This document shows positions 41,649 through 49,369 of a stretch of DNA of 64,000 nt, piece after piece; position 1 is the first letter of the stretch; each line of letters begins with the position of its first letter. The stretch lies in assembly GCF_038069765.1 (NCBI RefSeq), contig NZ_JBBPFS010000009.1:1-64000 (forward strand), given 5' to 3'. The DNA comes from Arthrobacter_B sp038069765. Lineage in GTDB: Bacteria; Actinomycetota; Actinomycetes; Actinomycetales; Micrococcaceae. The notes under the pieces are model-generated. The model saw nothing but the letters and a program-made list of their open reading frames with translations, did not search any database and was not told where the DNA came from. The position numbers and the translations under genes were made by a program.

Positions 41649-42868
41649 CCGCGCTGCCGCTGCCTCCCGCCGTCGCGCCCCGGCCCGTCACCGATGTGGC
41701 GGTGGTGGGCGGCGGGCCGGTGGGCGTCTTCCTCGCCGTGCTGTTGGCCCAGGCCGGAGTAAGTGTCCAGGTGCTCGAACAGCGGCAGGAACGATCCGCA
41801 CACTCGCGGGCCATCGGCATCCATCCCCCGGCGCTGGAGGCCCTGGCCGCTGCCGGTGTGGCGAAGGCGATGAGCAGCGAAGGGGTGCAGATCCGGCGCG
41901 GCGAGGCCCGCAGCAGCGGCCGGCCGGTGGCAGCAGTGGATTTCTCGGCTGCGTCGGCACGGTTTCCGTATGTCCTGACCCTTCCGCAGCTGCGGACCGA
42001 AGCGATCCTGGAAGCCCGGCTGCTGGAACTGGATCCGCACGCCCTGGTGCGCGGAGCGAAGGTGGACGGACTGCACGACGACGGCGGCCGGGTCCTGCTG
42101 TCCGGCACGGCCGGCCGGGTCCTGCTGTCCGGCACGGCCGGCCGGGCCGGGGAGCCGGGGACAGGTACGGCTTTTGAGGCATCCGCCAGGATTACCGTGG
42201 CGGCCGACGGCGCGCGTTCCCCGGTGCGCCGTTTGCTGGGCACGCCCTGCCGGACCCGGGAGTTGCCGGACACCTACTTAATGGGCGACTTTCAAGACTC
42301 CACCGGCGACGGCCCGGTGGGCGTGCTGTATCTGGAGTCCGGCGGCATTGTGGAGTCCTTTCCGCTGCCCGGCGGTGTCCGGCGCTGGGTCGCGCACACT
42401 GACAGCCTGCTGGCCGGGGCCACGGCCGGTGACTTGGCAGCTCTGGTGGCCGAGCGGACCGGGGCCTGCCCGGATCCGGCGTCGAACACCATGCTCAGCG
42501 CGTTTTCGGTGCGCACGGGACTGGCGCGCGACCTCGTCCGCGGCCGCACCGTTCTCATCGGCGATGCAGCCCATGAGGTCAGTCCCATCGGAGGGCAGGG
42601 CATGAACCTCGGCTGGCTGGATGCCGCTGCCCTGGCACCGATCATCGTTGGGTCCCTACGCGGAGATGATGTGGGTGCGGCACTGGCGGACTTCGGGCGG
42701 AGCCGGCGCCGGGCCGCGGTTGTCGCGTCCCTTCAGGCGCAGCTGAATATGGTGCTCGGCCGGCCGCTGGCGCCCCCTCTGCTCGCGGCCCGCAACGCCG
42801 GCCTGTCCGCTCTCTTCCGGGTGCCCGCGGCAGGCAATCTGGTGGCCCGCCGTTTCACTATGCAGTAG
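41645..42868 (+). CDS. FAD-dependent monooxygenase/hydroxylase (SrsC-like)
   Basis: A 407-residue flavoprotein of the aromatic hydroxylase group. VAVVGGGPVGVFLAVLLAQ is the FAD turn, GARSPVRRLLG the DG-region, and LIGDAAHEVSPIGGQGMNLG the conserved GD motif that binds FAD ribityl. It should hydroxylate the aromatic ring made upstream, perhaps giving a quinone after methylation. ATG 41645 overlaps the methyltransferase stop (ATGA). Residues near 150-170 hold a perfect nine-residue repeat (GRVLLSGTA twice) produced by a 27-base tandem duplication at 42086-42139, probably in a surface loop. Confidence 0.86.
   Translation: MTALPLPPAVAPRPVTDVAVVGGGPVGVFLAVLLAQAGVSVQVLEQRQERSAHSRAIGIHPPALEALAAAGVAKAMSSEGVQIRRGEARSSGRPVAAVDFSAASARFPYVLTLPQLRTEAILEARLLELDPHALVRGAKVDGLHDDGGRVLLSGTAGRVLLSGTAGRAGEPGTGTAFEASARITVAADGARSPVRRLLGTPCRTRELPDTYLMGDFQDSTGDGPVGVLYLESGGIVESFPLPGGVRRWVAHTDSLLAGATAGDLAALVAERTGACPDPASNTMLSAFSVRTGLARDLVRGRTVLIGDAAHEVSPIGGQGMNLGWLDAAALAPIIVGSLRGDDVGAALADFGRSRRRAAVVASLQAQLNMVLGRPLAPPLLAARNAGLSALFRVPAAGNLVARRFTMQ
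42086..42139. repeat. 27-bp perfect tandem duplication in the hydroxylase gene
   Basis: Two exact adjacent 27-base units starting GGCCGGGTCCTGCTG (42086-42112 and 42113-42139), in frame, adding nine residues to the protein. Confidence 0.92.
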
Positions 42869-42923
42869 CCGACGGTTCGAGCCCGCTGAGGCGCCTTGGC
42901 TGGTTCATGGTGCGGGGCAATTT

Positions 42924-42976
42924 AAAAAGGGGCTCCGGCCCGGTCCCGCGGCGGGAGCCGGGCCGGAGCCCCTTTT
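42924..42976. terminator. strong bidirectional terminator after the polyketide operon
   Basis: AAAAAGGGGCTCCGGCCCGG (42924-42943) pairs with the complementary arm that ends GGAGCCCCTTTTT near 42975; the inner part also folds (TCCCGC with GCGGGA). A-run on one side and T-run on the other fit termination of both the hydroxylase gene and the converging efflux gene. Confidence 0.9.
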
Positions 42977-43044
42977 TGATCAATCTAGGTGTCTTGATTT
43001 AGGTGTCTTGTCAGTTCAGTTTGATTGTCAGTTTGGTTGTCCTG

Positions 43045-44934
43045 TCAGTTTCCGGTGCTGGAGCTTCCATGCCGGGCACCGGCAGTCGTGCGGTCCCGCA
43101 CTTCCCCGCCCGGCTGCTCTTCTCCACCGGGCCGCGCGCCGCCGTCGGGCCGCACTTTTTCGCCCGGCTGCTCTTCTCCACCGGGCCGCGCGCCGCCGTC
43201 AGGCCCGGAGGGAACAGCGGAGGCAGCAGGAACGGTGGACAGGGGACCGGAATTCATCATCTCGGATCCTCCGGTCAGGCCCGGCTCCGCCGGCATCTTG
43301 GCGGTCGGCTGGATATCCAGCGTGCGGCGCAGCACCTGTTCCTTGATGAAAAGCACGGCAATCAGCGCAACGACGGAGATGACGGCGGCTATCTGGAAGA
43401 TGGTTGCCGTGGCGTCACCGTAGGCGGCACGGAAGATGCCCTGAACTGCGCCGGGCAGTCCGGCGATATCCAGCGAATCACCGGCTCCGCCGTCGGTCAC
43501 CGGAATATTGGCCGCCCGCATGCCGTCGGCCGCCCGGCTGCTGACGGCGCTGGACATGACGGCACCCAGGACGGATACGCCCACGGCACCGCCAACAGTC
43601 CGGAAGAACGCAATGGAAGCGCTGGCCGATCCCACTTCGGAGACCTTGACCGTGTTCTGGACAGCCAGGACAAGGTTCTGCATCAACAGGCCCATGCCCA
43701 AACCGAGCACGAAGATGTACAGGCTGACCAGGAGCATGTCGGTTTCGTGGTCCATGCTTCCGGCCAGTCCGGTGCCGGCTATGACCATGATGGTGCCGGC
43801 GATCAGGAACCGCTTCCATTTGCCGAAACGGCTGATGAGCTGTCCGGATCCCACCGAACCCATCAGGTTTCCCGCGATCATCGGGAGCATCAGCAGGCCG
43901 GCCTCAGTTGGGCTGTAGCCGCGGGCAATCTGGAAGTACTGTCCCAGGAAAGTGGTGGAACCGAACATGGCGATGCCGACGGCAACCGAAGCCACAATGG
44001 ACAGTGCGGTGGTGCGTTCGCGGATGATCTTCAGCGGGATGATGGGTTCACGCACCTTGGATTCCACCAGGACCAGCAGTGCCAGGAGCACAACGCTGGT
44101 TCCAACCATCGCAGCGGTCTGCCAGGACATCCACTCGTAGTAGCCGGCCTTGCCCGCGAAGGAGACCCAGATCAGCAGCAGGGAGACGCCTGCGGTGAGC
44201 AGGATCGAACCCAGCCAGTCGATGCTGACCCTGCGGCGGGTGTGCGGCAGGCGAAGGGTGACCTGCAGCAGGAACAGTGCGACGACGGCCAGCGGCACGC
44301 ACAGGAAGAAGGTCCAGCGCCAGCCCAGCGGGCTGTCCACGATGAAGCCGCCGAGCAGGGGGCCGCCGGCGGTTGCCACGGCCATCACGGCGCCCATGTA
44401 GCCGGAGTACCGCCCTCGTTCGCGGGGCGGAATAATCGAGCCGATGACGGCCTGCACCAGCGCGGTCAGCCCGCCCATGCCAAGACCCTGGATGACCCGT
44501 GCCATCAGCAGGACCGGCATGTTGTCGGCAAACCCGGCCACTACGGAGCCGATCACGAAGATGATGATGCTCAGCTGGACCAGGAGTTTCTTGCTGAACA
44601 GGTCAGCGAGCTTGCCCCAGATGGGAGTGGAAACGGCGTTGGCCAACAGCGCCGCGGTCACGACCCAGGCAAAATCGGTCTGCGTTCCGTGCAGGTCGGC
44701 CATGATGGTCGGCAGTGCGTTGGCCACGATTGTCGTGCTCAGCATGGCCGTAAACAAGGCGGCCAGCAGGCCGGTCAGTGCCTGCAGGATTTGCCGGTGG
44801 CTCATTTCACCGGGGACCTGGGCCTGGCGTGCGGGCTTGCCGTTCCTGCGAACCTTGGGGTCTTTGCCGGACTTGCCGGCGTTCCCGGCGGTCACCGGGT
44901 TCTTTGCGGTGGCGGATCTTTGCGGCTCTGTCAC
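43045..44934 (-). CDS. DHA2 family MFS multidrug efflux transporter
   Basis: A 629-residue EmrB/QacA-type drug:proton antiporter with 14 predicted segments. Diagnostic blocks are ALFTAMLSTTIVANALPTIM, WGKLADLFSKKLLVQLS (motif A), ARVIQGLGMGGLTALVQAVI (motif B) and GGPLLGGFIVDSPLGWRWTF (motif C). The GTG start follows the MarR stop with no gap (TAAGTG) and AGGAG lies upstream, so the two form one unit. After the membrane part there is a cytoplasmic tail of about 100 residues containing two 18-residue repeats from a 54-base tandem duplication at 43097-43204. Substrates are not known; export of the neighbouring polyketide is only a guess. Confidence 0.9.
   Translation of the reverse strand: MTEPQRSATAKNPVTAGNAGKSGKDPKVRRNGKPARQAQVPGEMSHRQILQALTGLLAALFTAMLSTTIVANALPTIMADLHGTQTDFAWVVTAALLANAVSTPIWGKLADLFSKKLLVQLSIIIFVIGSVVAGFADNMPVLLMARVIQGLGMGGLTALVQAVIGSIIPPRERGRYSGYMGAVMAVATAGGPLLGGFIVDSPLGWRWTFFLCVPLAVVALFLLQVTLRLPHTRRRVSIDWLGSILLTAGVSLLLIWVSFAGKAGYYEWMSWQTAAMVGTSVVLLALLVLVESKVREPIIPLKIIRERTTALSIVASVAVGIAMFGSTTFLGQYFQIARGYSPTEAGLLMLPMIAGNLMGSVGSGQLISRFGKWKRFLIAGTIMVIAGTGLAGSMDHETDMLLVSLYIFVLGLGMGLLMQNLVLAVQNTVKVSEVGSASASIAFFRTVGGAVGVSVLGAVMSSAVSSRAADGMRAANIPVTDGGAGDSLDIAGLPGAVQGIFRAAYGDATATIFQIAAVISVVALIAVLFIKEQVLRRTLDIQPTAKMPAEPGLTGGSEMMNSGPLSTVPAASAVPSGPDGGARPGGEEQPGEKVRPDGGARPGGEEQPGGEVRDRTTAGARHGSSSTGN
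43097..43204. repeat. 54-bp tandem duplication in the efflux gene 3' end
   Basis: Two near-perfect 54-base units (43097-43150 and 43151-43204), both starting CGCACTT and containing CGCCCGGCTGCTCTTCTCC. They encode the 18-residue repeats GGARPGGEEQPG(E/G)(K/E)VR. Confidence 0.9.
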
Positions 44935-45441
44935 TTAGTTTTCTCCTGCCGGGGTGGGCGTTGGATGGGTACCCGGCTTCATTGCGCGGATGGATGTATC
45001 GCGGATCGATGTATGCAGGGTGTCGGCCAGCTTGGCCAGGGAATCACTGGCCAGGGCGGCTTCCTCATTGGTCCAGTCATCCAGCATGTGCTGCAGCAGT
45101 TCAGAACGGCGGTGCATATCTTCGGTGACCGCGCGGCTTCCGGCCGGGGTGAGGCTGATCAGATATGCCCTCCCGTCTTCGGGGTGGGGCCGCCGGCACA
45201 CATACCCCATCTCCACGAGTTCCGAGAGGTGCCGGCTCAGGCCGGCTGCCCCGATGCCAAGCTTCCCCGCCAATTCCGTTGCACGGATTTCCGGTTGTTC
45301 TCCGATGAGGCGCAGGACCGCCAGCAACGCAGTGCCGGGACCGCGGGGGTCGGTGCTGCGCTGCGCGACGCAGCGCAGTTGGCGCTGCAGCCGATACACC
45401 TGGGTGATTAATTCTTCAGCAGTCTGCTGGTTAACGGACAC
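44935..45441 (-). CDS. MarR family transcriptional regulator
   Basis: A 168-residue winged-helix regulator. ATELAGKLGIGAAGLSRHLSELVEMGYV is a helix-turn-helix with the recognition helix, RRPHPEDGRAYLISLTPAG is the wing, and long N- and C-terminal helices form the dimer. The start is GTG 45441 with AGGTG five bases before it; upstream in-frame residues (MPSWLTQA...) lie over the operators and are not believed. It is read directly into the efflux gene, typical of a local repressor released by the drug or product. Confidence 0.88.
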   Translation of the reverse strand: MSVNQQTAEELITQVYRLQRQLRCVAQRSTDPRGPGTALLAVLRLIGEQPEIRATELAGKLGIGAAGLSRHLSELVEMGYVCRRPHPEDGRAYLISLTPAGSRAVTEDMHRRSELLQHMLDDWTNEEAALASDSLAKLADTLHTSIRDTSIRAMKPGTHPTPTPAGEN

Positions 45442-45471
45442 GAAACACCTGTCTGGAAGTGCCTTAATTAT

Positions 45472-45513
45472 TTGCCTCAGGCAACAATAAGCCGGGTTAC
45501 TTGCCTGAGTCAA
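45472..45513. promoter_or_regulatory. two probable MarR operator sites
   Basis: TTGCCT-C-AGGCAA (45472-45484) is a perfect 13-base palindrome and TTGCCTGAGTCAA (45501-45513) a near copy with one mismatch in the right arm, 29 bases apart centre to centre, immediately upstream of the regulator. This is the expected layout for a MarR dimer binding twice across the promoter. Confidence 0.65.
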
Positions 45514-45591
45514 CCAACTAGGCATAAAAAAATGCGGAAAGGACGGTGGTTTCGCTCACGTGCTGGGACCGGCAAGTAAAGCCTTGCGTGC

Positions 45592-45834
45592 ATGGATCCG
45601 GAATCGAAAGTACGAGCAACGCGAAGACTGCTCCTCGCCGTTATCTTCACCGGCCTTGTGCTCGGCGCGGTCGGAGCCCTCATCGGCATGGGCATTCCCG
45701 GCCTGATTGTCAGCATCGCCGGGTGGATCGCCGTCGTCGCCGGCATTGCCTGGCTTCTGGTGAATCACCTTCAGCGGTCAGCGGCCGCCTCCCGTCCCGA
45801 CTCCTGGCGCCCCGGCGACGACGAGACCCCATGA
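45592..45834 (+). CDS. small two-TM membrane protein
   Basis: An 80-residue protein with two predicted membrane helices, LLLAVIFTGLVLGAVGALIG and LIVSIAGWIAVVAGIAWLLV, and a hydrophilic C-terminus (RPDSWRPGDDETP). Its stop overlaps the next start (ATGA), so the pair is coupled. No ribosome site is obvious before the ATG. No family known; it may be an accessory to the HTH protein that follows. Confidence 0.65.
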   Translation: MDPESKVRATRRLLLAVIFTGLVLGAVGALIGMGIPGLIVSIAGWIAVVAGIAWLLVNHLQRSAAASRPDSWRPGDDETP

Positions 45835-46475
45835 GCACCCGCTCCGACGCACAGCTTTCCGTCGAGCTGTCCCGGCTCGCTGCCGGTTACGGCGCCGTTT
45901 TGCCCGACACTCCCTCTCACGCCATTCCCTCAGCCGACGCTCCCCCGGCGGACGCTCCCCCAGCCACGGAGCAGTTGCTCGCCGCCGTCGCGGCCTGCCA
46001 CGACCTCGTACGGATTTCCACCGACCTGCAGGGGCAGGCCGTGCGGGCTGCCCATGATGCCGGCGTGAGCTGGGCGAAAATAGGCAAAACTCTGGGCACC
46101 TCTCGGCAGGCTGTCCAGCAGCGTTTCGATCCGCACTATCTTCCGGTCAGTGCATCTGATGGTGTTTCCGCGGGCGTTTCCGGGGGCGTATCCGGCCAAG
46201 CCCGCCACGGAGCCACCCGGATCCTCGGTCCGGTCAGCCGCAGCGAGGAAATGCACCACCTGGCCGCGGCAGGCTCGCAGGGTTGGCGGCTCATCCGTGC
46301 CCTGCACGGTGAACACGTGCTCGAACGGGACGACCGCCCCTGGGAGATCAAACGGGTCTCGGTACTCTCCGCCCGGCCGATGCCGTCAGCCAGGGACGGC
46401 TGGCAGGCGGCAGCCACCCGCTTCCCGGATTGCTTCTACATCCGCCCGCTGCAGCCGGAAGGTCCCGAAGCCTGA
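45831..46475 (+). CDS. HTH-domain hypothetical protein
   Basis: A 214-residue protein. Residues about 65-100 form a helix-turn-helix like those of small sigma-like or Trp-repressor proteins: AAHDAGVSWAKIGKTLGTSRQAVQQRF, shown here in part, so DNA binding is likely (VSWAKIGKTLG, SRQAVQQRF). The C-terminal half (GWRLIRALHGEHVLERDD, WEIKRVSVL) is a beta-rich domain I cannot name. An Ala/Asp/Pro repeat (SADAPPADAPPA) lies near residue 35. The start overlaps the membrane gene stop. Role unknown; possibly a regulator whose sensor is the membrane partner. Confidence 0.65.
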   Translation: MSTRSDAQLSVELSRLAAGYGAVLPDTPSHAIPSADAPPADAPPATEQLLAAVAACHDLVRISTDLQGQAVRAAHDAGVSWAKIGKTLGTSRQAVQQRFDPHYLPVSASDGVSAGVSGGVSGQARHGATRILGPVSRSEEMHHLAAAGSQGWRLIRALHGEHVLERDDRPWEIKRVSVLSARPMPSARDGWQAAATRFPDCFYIRPLQPEGPEA

Positions 46476-46490
46476 CCCCCGGGCGTCGGG

Positions 46491-48242
46491 TCAGGCCGCC
46501 AGGTGAGTCGGGGCGAACAGGCCAATTGTTGCTTCCACCACTACCACGTTCGGGCCCTCGGCGGCCAGCGATTCCTCCAGCGCCTTCCGGACACCGTCCG
46601 GCGCAGTTCGCCGCGCAGGGACGCCAAAGGACTCGGCCAGCTTCACGAAGTCAGGGCCGGCAAGTTCCGTGGCGGTGGCCTTGCCGAAGGCTTCGACCAT
46701 GTATTCACGCAGGATCCCGTAGCCGCCGTCGTCGACGATCAGCCAGGTGACCGGCAGGTTATGCTGCCGGGCGGTGGCCAGTTCGGCAATCGAATACATG
46801 GCTGACCCGTCCCCGGAGACGGCCAGCACCCGCTCGCCCAGCCCGACGGCGCCGCCGATGGCCCCGGGATAGCCGTAGCCCAGCCCGCCGGCGCCCTGGG
46901 CGGAGTGGAACTGTCCGGACTTCGCGTCCCAGCAGCTCCAGGCCCAGTAGGCGGCGATGGTCATATCCCAGTACGTCTGCATGCCGGCGGGGACGGCAGC
47001 GCGGATGTCGGCCATGAACGCCCGCTCCATCCCCAGGTCCTGGCTGTCCAGCCGGGCGGAAACCTTCGCCAGAGTGGCGGCCACGACCTGTTCCGGGCTC
47101 TTGCCGTGCCAGTCCGGCGCGCTGCCGGGCGAAGAACCAAGAGCCTGTCCCAGGGCACGGTCCAGTGCTCCGAGCGCCTGCCCGGCGTCCGCCCGGATGC
47201 CCAGCGCCGGCTGGTTGGATTCCAGCACCCGCGGTTCGGCGTCGATCTGGATGATCCTGCCGCGGGGCTTCAGAGTGAAGTAGTTGGAGGTCACCTCACC
47301 CAGCGAAGATCCGATGACGAGCAGCACATCGGCGTCCTCAAGGACCTCGGTGGTGTAGCGGTCCTCGATCCACGACTGCAGGGACAGTTCATGGGTCCAG
47401 GGGAAGGCGCCGTTGCCGCCGGGGGTGCAGATCACCGGCGCGCGCAGCTTTTCGGCCAGTGCCAGCAGATCCTCCTCCGCGCCGCCGCGGCGGGTTCCGC
47501 CGCCGGCGATGATTGCCGGACGTTCCGCCGCGGCGAGCCAGCGCACGGCTTCCTTGACCAGTTCGGTGCGGGGCGGGTTATCAAACGGTTCGGCCAGGGC
47601 ATCTTCCACCGCCGGCACCAGAACCGGGTTCAGCAGGACATTTTGCGGCACTTCCAGCCACACCGGTCCCATCGGTGAAGAGATGGCTTCCGTCCACGCA
47701 TCCTGGATGGCCGAGGGAATGCCGGACGCGTGCTGGATCAACCGCTGGCTTTTGGTGACGTTCGCCGCCGAGGCCTTCTGGTCATCCAGCTGGTGCAGCA
47801 TTCCGCGACGGCGTGCCCCCAGCCCTTCGATGGGGATCTGGCTGGCCACCACCACCATCGGCACGCCCGTGGCGTAGGCCTCCTGCAGTCCGGACAGCGC
47901 GGTCAGTGCGCCGGGACCGGTGGAGAGAAACAGCACCCCCACCTGGCCCGTGGCACGGGAGAAGCCGTCAGCGGCAAAAGCAGAATTGTTTTCCACCCGG
48001 GAGGAGATGAACCGCAGGTCGGAGCGGGACAGCGCGTCAAAGAGCCCCAGGGCATGCTGTCCGGGGATTCCGAACACGGTGGTGGCGCCGAGCGCTGAAA
48101 GCGTTTCGATCACCAGGTCCCCGCCGTTGCGCACCGCGGCCCCGGCCTCCGGCATAACCGCGGTGGCTGTTTCCTCGTCCCGGATATTAGGCACCGAGGT
48201 GGCGCCGCCGGGCACTGTTTCGGGCCGTCCTGCCGCGCTCAT
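46491..48242 (-). CDS. TPP-dependent enzyme (acetolactate synthase-like; possible 2-ketoarginine decarboxylase)
   Basis: A 583-residue thiamine diphosphate enzyme with three domains: Pyr (VFGIPGQHALGLFDALS, with Glu in ISSRVENNSAFAADG), central, and PP (VSGDGSAMYSIAELATAR with the GDG...N-type motif, here ending HNLPV). These folds include acetolactate synthase, benzoylformate and pyruvate decarboxylases. Context points to AruI, the decarboxylase of 2-ketoarginine in the arginine transaminase pathway, because a ureohydrolase overlaps it by four bases (ATGA). That identity is inferred. An N-terminal extension of about 35 residues (AAGRPETVPGG...) precedes the first domain. Confidence 0.8.
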   Translation of the reverse strand: MSAAGRPETVPGGATSVPNIRDEETATAVMPEAGAAVRNGGDLVIETLSALGATTVFGIPGQHALGLFDALSRSDLRFISSRVENNSAFAADGFSRATGQVGVLFLSTGPGALTALSGLQEAYATGVPMVVVASQIPIEGLGARRRGMLHQLDDQKASAANVTKSQRLIQHASGIPSAIQDAWTEAISSPMGPVWLEVPQNVLLNPVLVPAVEDALAEPFDNPPRTELVKEAVRWLAAAERPAIIAGGGTRRGGAEEDLLALAEKLRAPVICTPGGNGAFPWTHELSLQSWIEDRYTTEVLEDADVLLVIGSSLGEVTSNYFTLKPRGRIIQIDAEPRVLESNQPALGIRADAGQALGALDRALGQALGSSPGSAPDWHGKSPEQVVAATLAKVSARLDSQDLGMERAFMADIRAAVPAGMQTYWDMTIAAYWAWSCWDAKSGQFHSAQGAGGLGYGYPGAIGGAVGLGERVLAVSGDGSAMYSIAELATARQHNLPVTWLIVDDGGYGILREYMVEAFGKATATELAGPDFVKLAESFGVPARRTAPDGVRKALEESLAAEGPNVVVVEATIGLFAPTHLAA

Positions 48243-49207
48243 TCCGGCAGTCCCATCAGGCTGATCAGGTCGTAGGCAACATGGGAGGCAGCCACCGCGG
48301 TGATATCGGCGTGGTCGTACGCCGGCGCCACCTCGACGACGTCGGCCCCCACCAGGTTCAATCCGCGCATCCCGCGCAGGATCTCCAGCAGTTCGCGGCT
48401 GGTCATCCCGCCGGCTTCCGGAGTGCCGGTGCCCGGTGCATGGGCCGGGTCCAGAACGTCAATGTCCACTGAGATGTACAGCGGCCGGTTTCCGATCCGG
48501 TCCCGAAGCTTCGCCACCACCTCATCCACGCCCTGCCGGAAGACGTCCGCGGAGGTGACGATGCCGAAGCCGAAGCGCCGGTCGTCCTCCAGGTCGCGCT
48601 TACCGTACAAGGGGCCGCGGGTGCCGACGTGGGAGATGGCCTCGGTATCCAGGATGCCTTCCTCCACCGCCCGGCGGAACGGAGTGCCGTGGGTGTATTC
48701 GGCTCCGAAGTAGCTGTCCCAGGTGTCCAAGTGCGCGTCGAAGTGCAGCAGTGCCACGGGAGAGCCGGCACGCTCGGAAGCGGCCCGCAGCAGCGGCAGG
48801 GCAATGGTGTGGTCACCGCCCAGGGTCAGCAGCTTGGTGCCGTTCTCGGTCAGGTCCATGGCATTGGCCTGAATGGTCTCTATGGCCTCGTCGATGTTGA
48901 AGGGATTCACGGCCATGTCACCGGCATCCGCCACCTGCAGGTTCTCAAAGGGCGAAGTATCCAGGGCCGGGTTATAGGGGCGGAGCAGCCGGGAGGCTTC
49001 CCGAACATGGTTGGCGCCAAAGCGGGCGCCGGGCCGGAAAGAAACCCCGGTGTCAAAGGGAACTCCCGCCACTGCCACATCCGCATACTGCACCTGGTCC
49101 AGGCGCGGCAGGCGTGCGAACGTAGCGGGCCCGGCATAGCGCGGCACCAGTGACGCGTCGATGGGTCCAAGGTTTCCGTTGACAGTGATCCGCGGGGGAT
49201 TCCGCAT
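48239..49207 (-). CDS. ureohydrolase (agmatinase or guanidinobutyrase)
   Basis: A 322-residue Mn-dependent amidinohydrolase. GGDHTIALP, HFDAHLDTWDSYFG and SVDIDVLDPAHAPGTGTPE carry the His and Asp ligands of the binuclear manganese site. Arginase, agmatinase and guanidinobutyrase share these. Agmatinase makes putrescine and urea; guanidinobutyrase makes GABA and urea, the natural end of a pathway starting with 2-ketoarginine. The coupled TPP gene favours the latter but not decisively. ATG 49207 has GGAGAAG upstream; longer N-terminal residues to 49309 were rejected. Confidence 0.88.
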   Translation of the reverse strand: MRNPPRITVNGNLGPIDASLVPRYAGPATFARLPRLDQVQYADVAVAGVPFDTGVSFRPGARFGANHVREASRLLRPYNPALDTSPFENLQVADAGDMAVNPFNIDEAIETIQANAMDLTENGTKLLTLGGDHTIALPLLRAASERAGSPVALLHFDAHLDTWDSYFGAEYTHGTPFRRAVEEGILDTEAISHVGTRGPLYGKRDLEDDRRFGFGIVTSADVFRQGVDEVVAKLRDRIGNRPLYISVDIDVLDPAHAPGTGTPEAGGMTSRELLEILRGMRGLNLVGADVVEVAPAYDHADITAVAASHVAYDLISLMGLPE

Positions 49208-49357
49208 ATGAGTCTTCTCCAGGTTCGCGGTTCCGCCGCTGCGGGACAACCTGCGGGAGCGGCTAAACGGCCTAATTACCGGGCCTGGAGCAGGTTGCCT
49301 CATAGGCATTAAGTGTTTCCCCTGAGGCTAAAGTGGAACCGGGGCTCAGGTCAAGAC

Positions 49358-49363
49358 TAGGCT
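49358..49363 (+). promoter_or_regulatory. -10 element of leaderless monooxygenase gene
   Basis: TAGGCT lies exactly 12 to 7 bases before ATG 49370 (TAGGCT-GTGACT-ATG), which supports that ATG over the GTG at 49364. A partial dyad TGCCT-cat-AGGCA lies at 49294-49306 and may be an operator. Confidence 0.5.
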
Positions 49364-49369
49364 GTGACT

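Noticed and set aside
42871..42890. GGTTCGAGCCC resembling a tRNA T-loop
   Set aside because: The flanking bases do not form a T-stem, and no anticodon arm or acceptor stem can be drawn around it.
43003..45411. 802-codon open frame on the plus strand
   Set aside because: It runs exactly antisense to the DHA2 efflux and MarR genes. Its product is Gly/His/Gln-rich and has no domain, as expected for the shadow of a high-GC gene.
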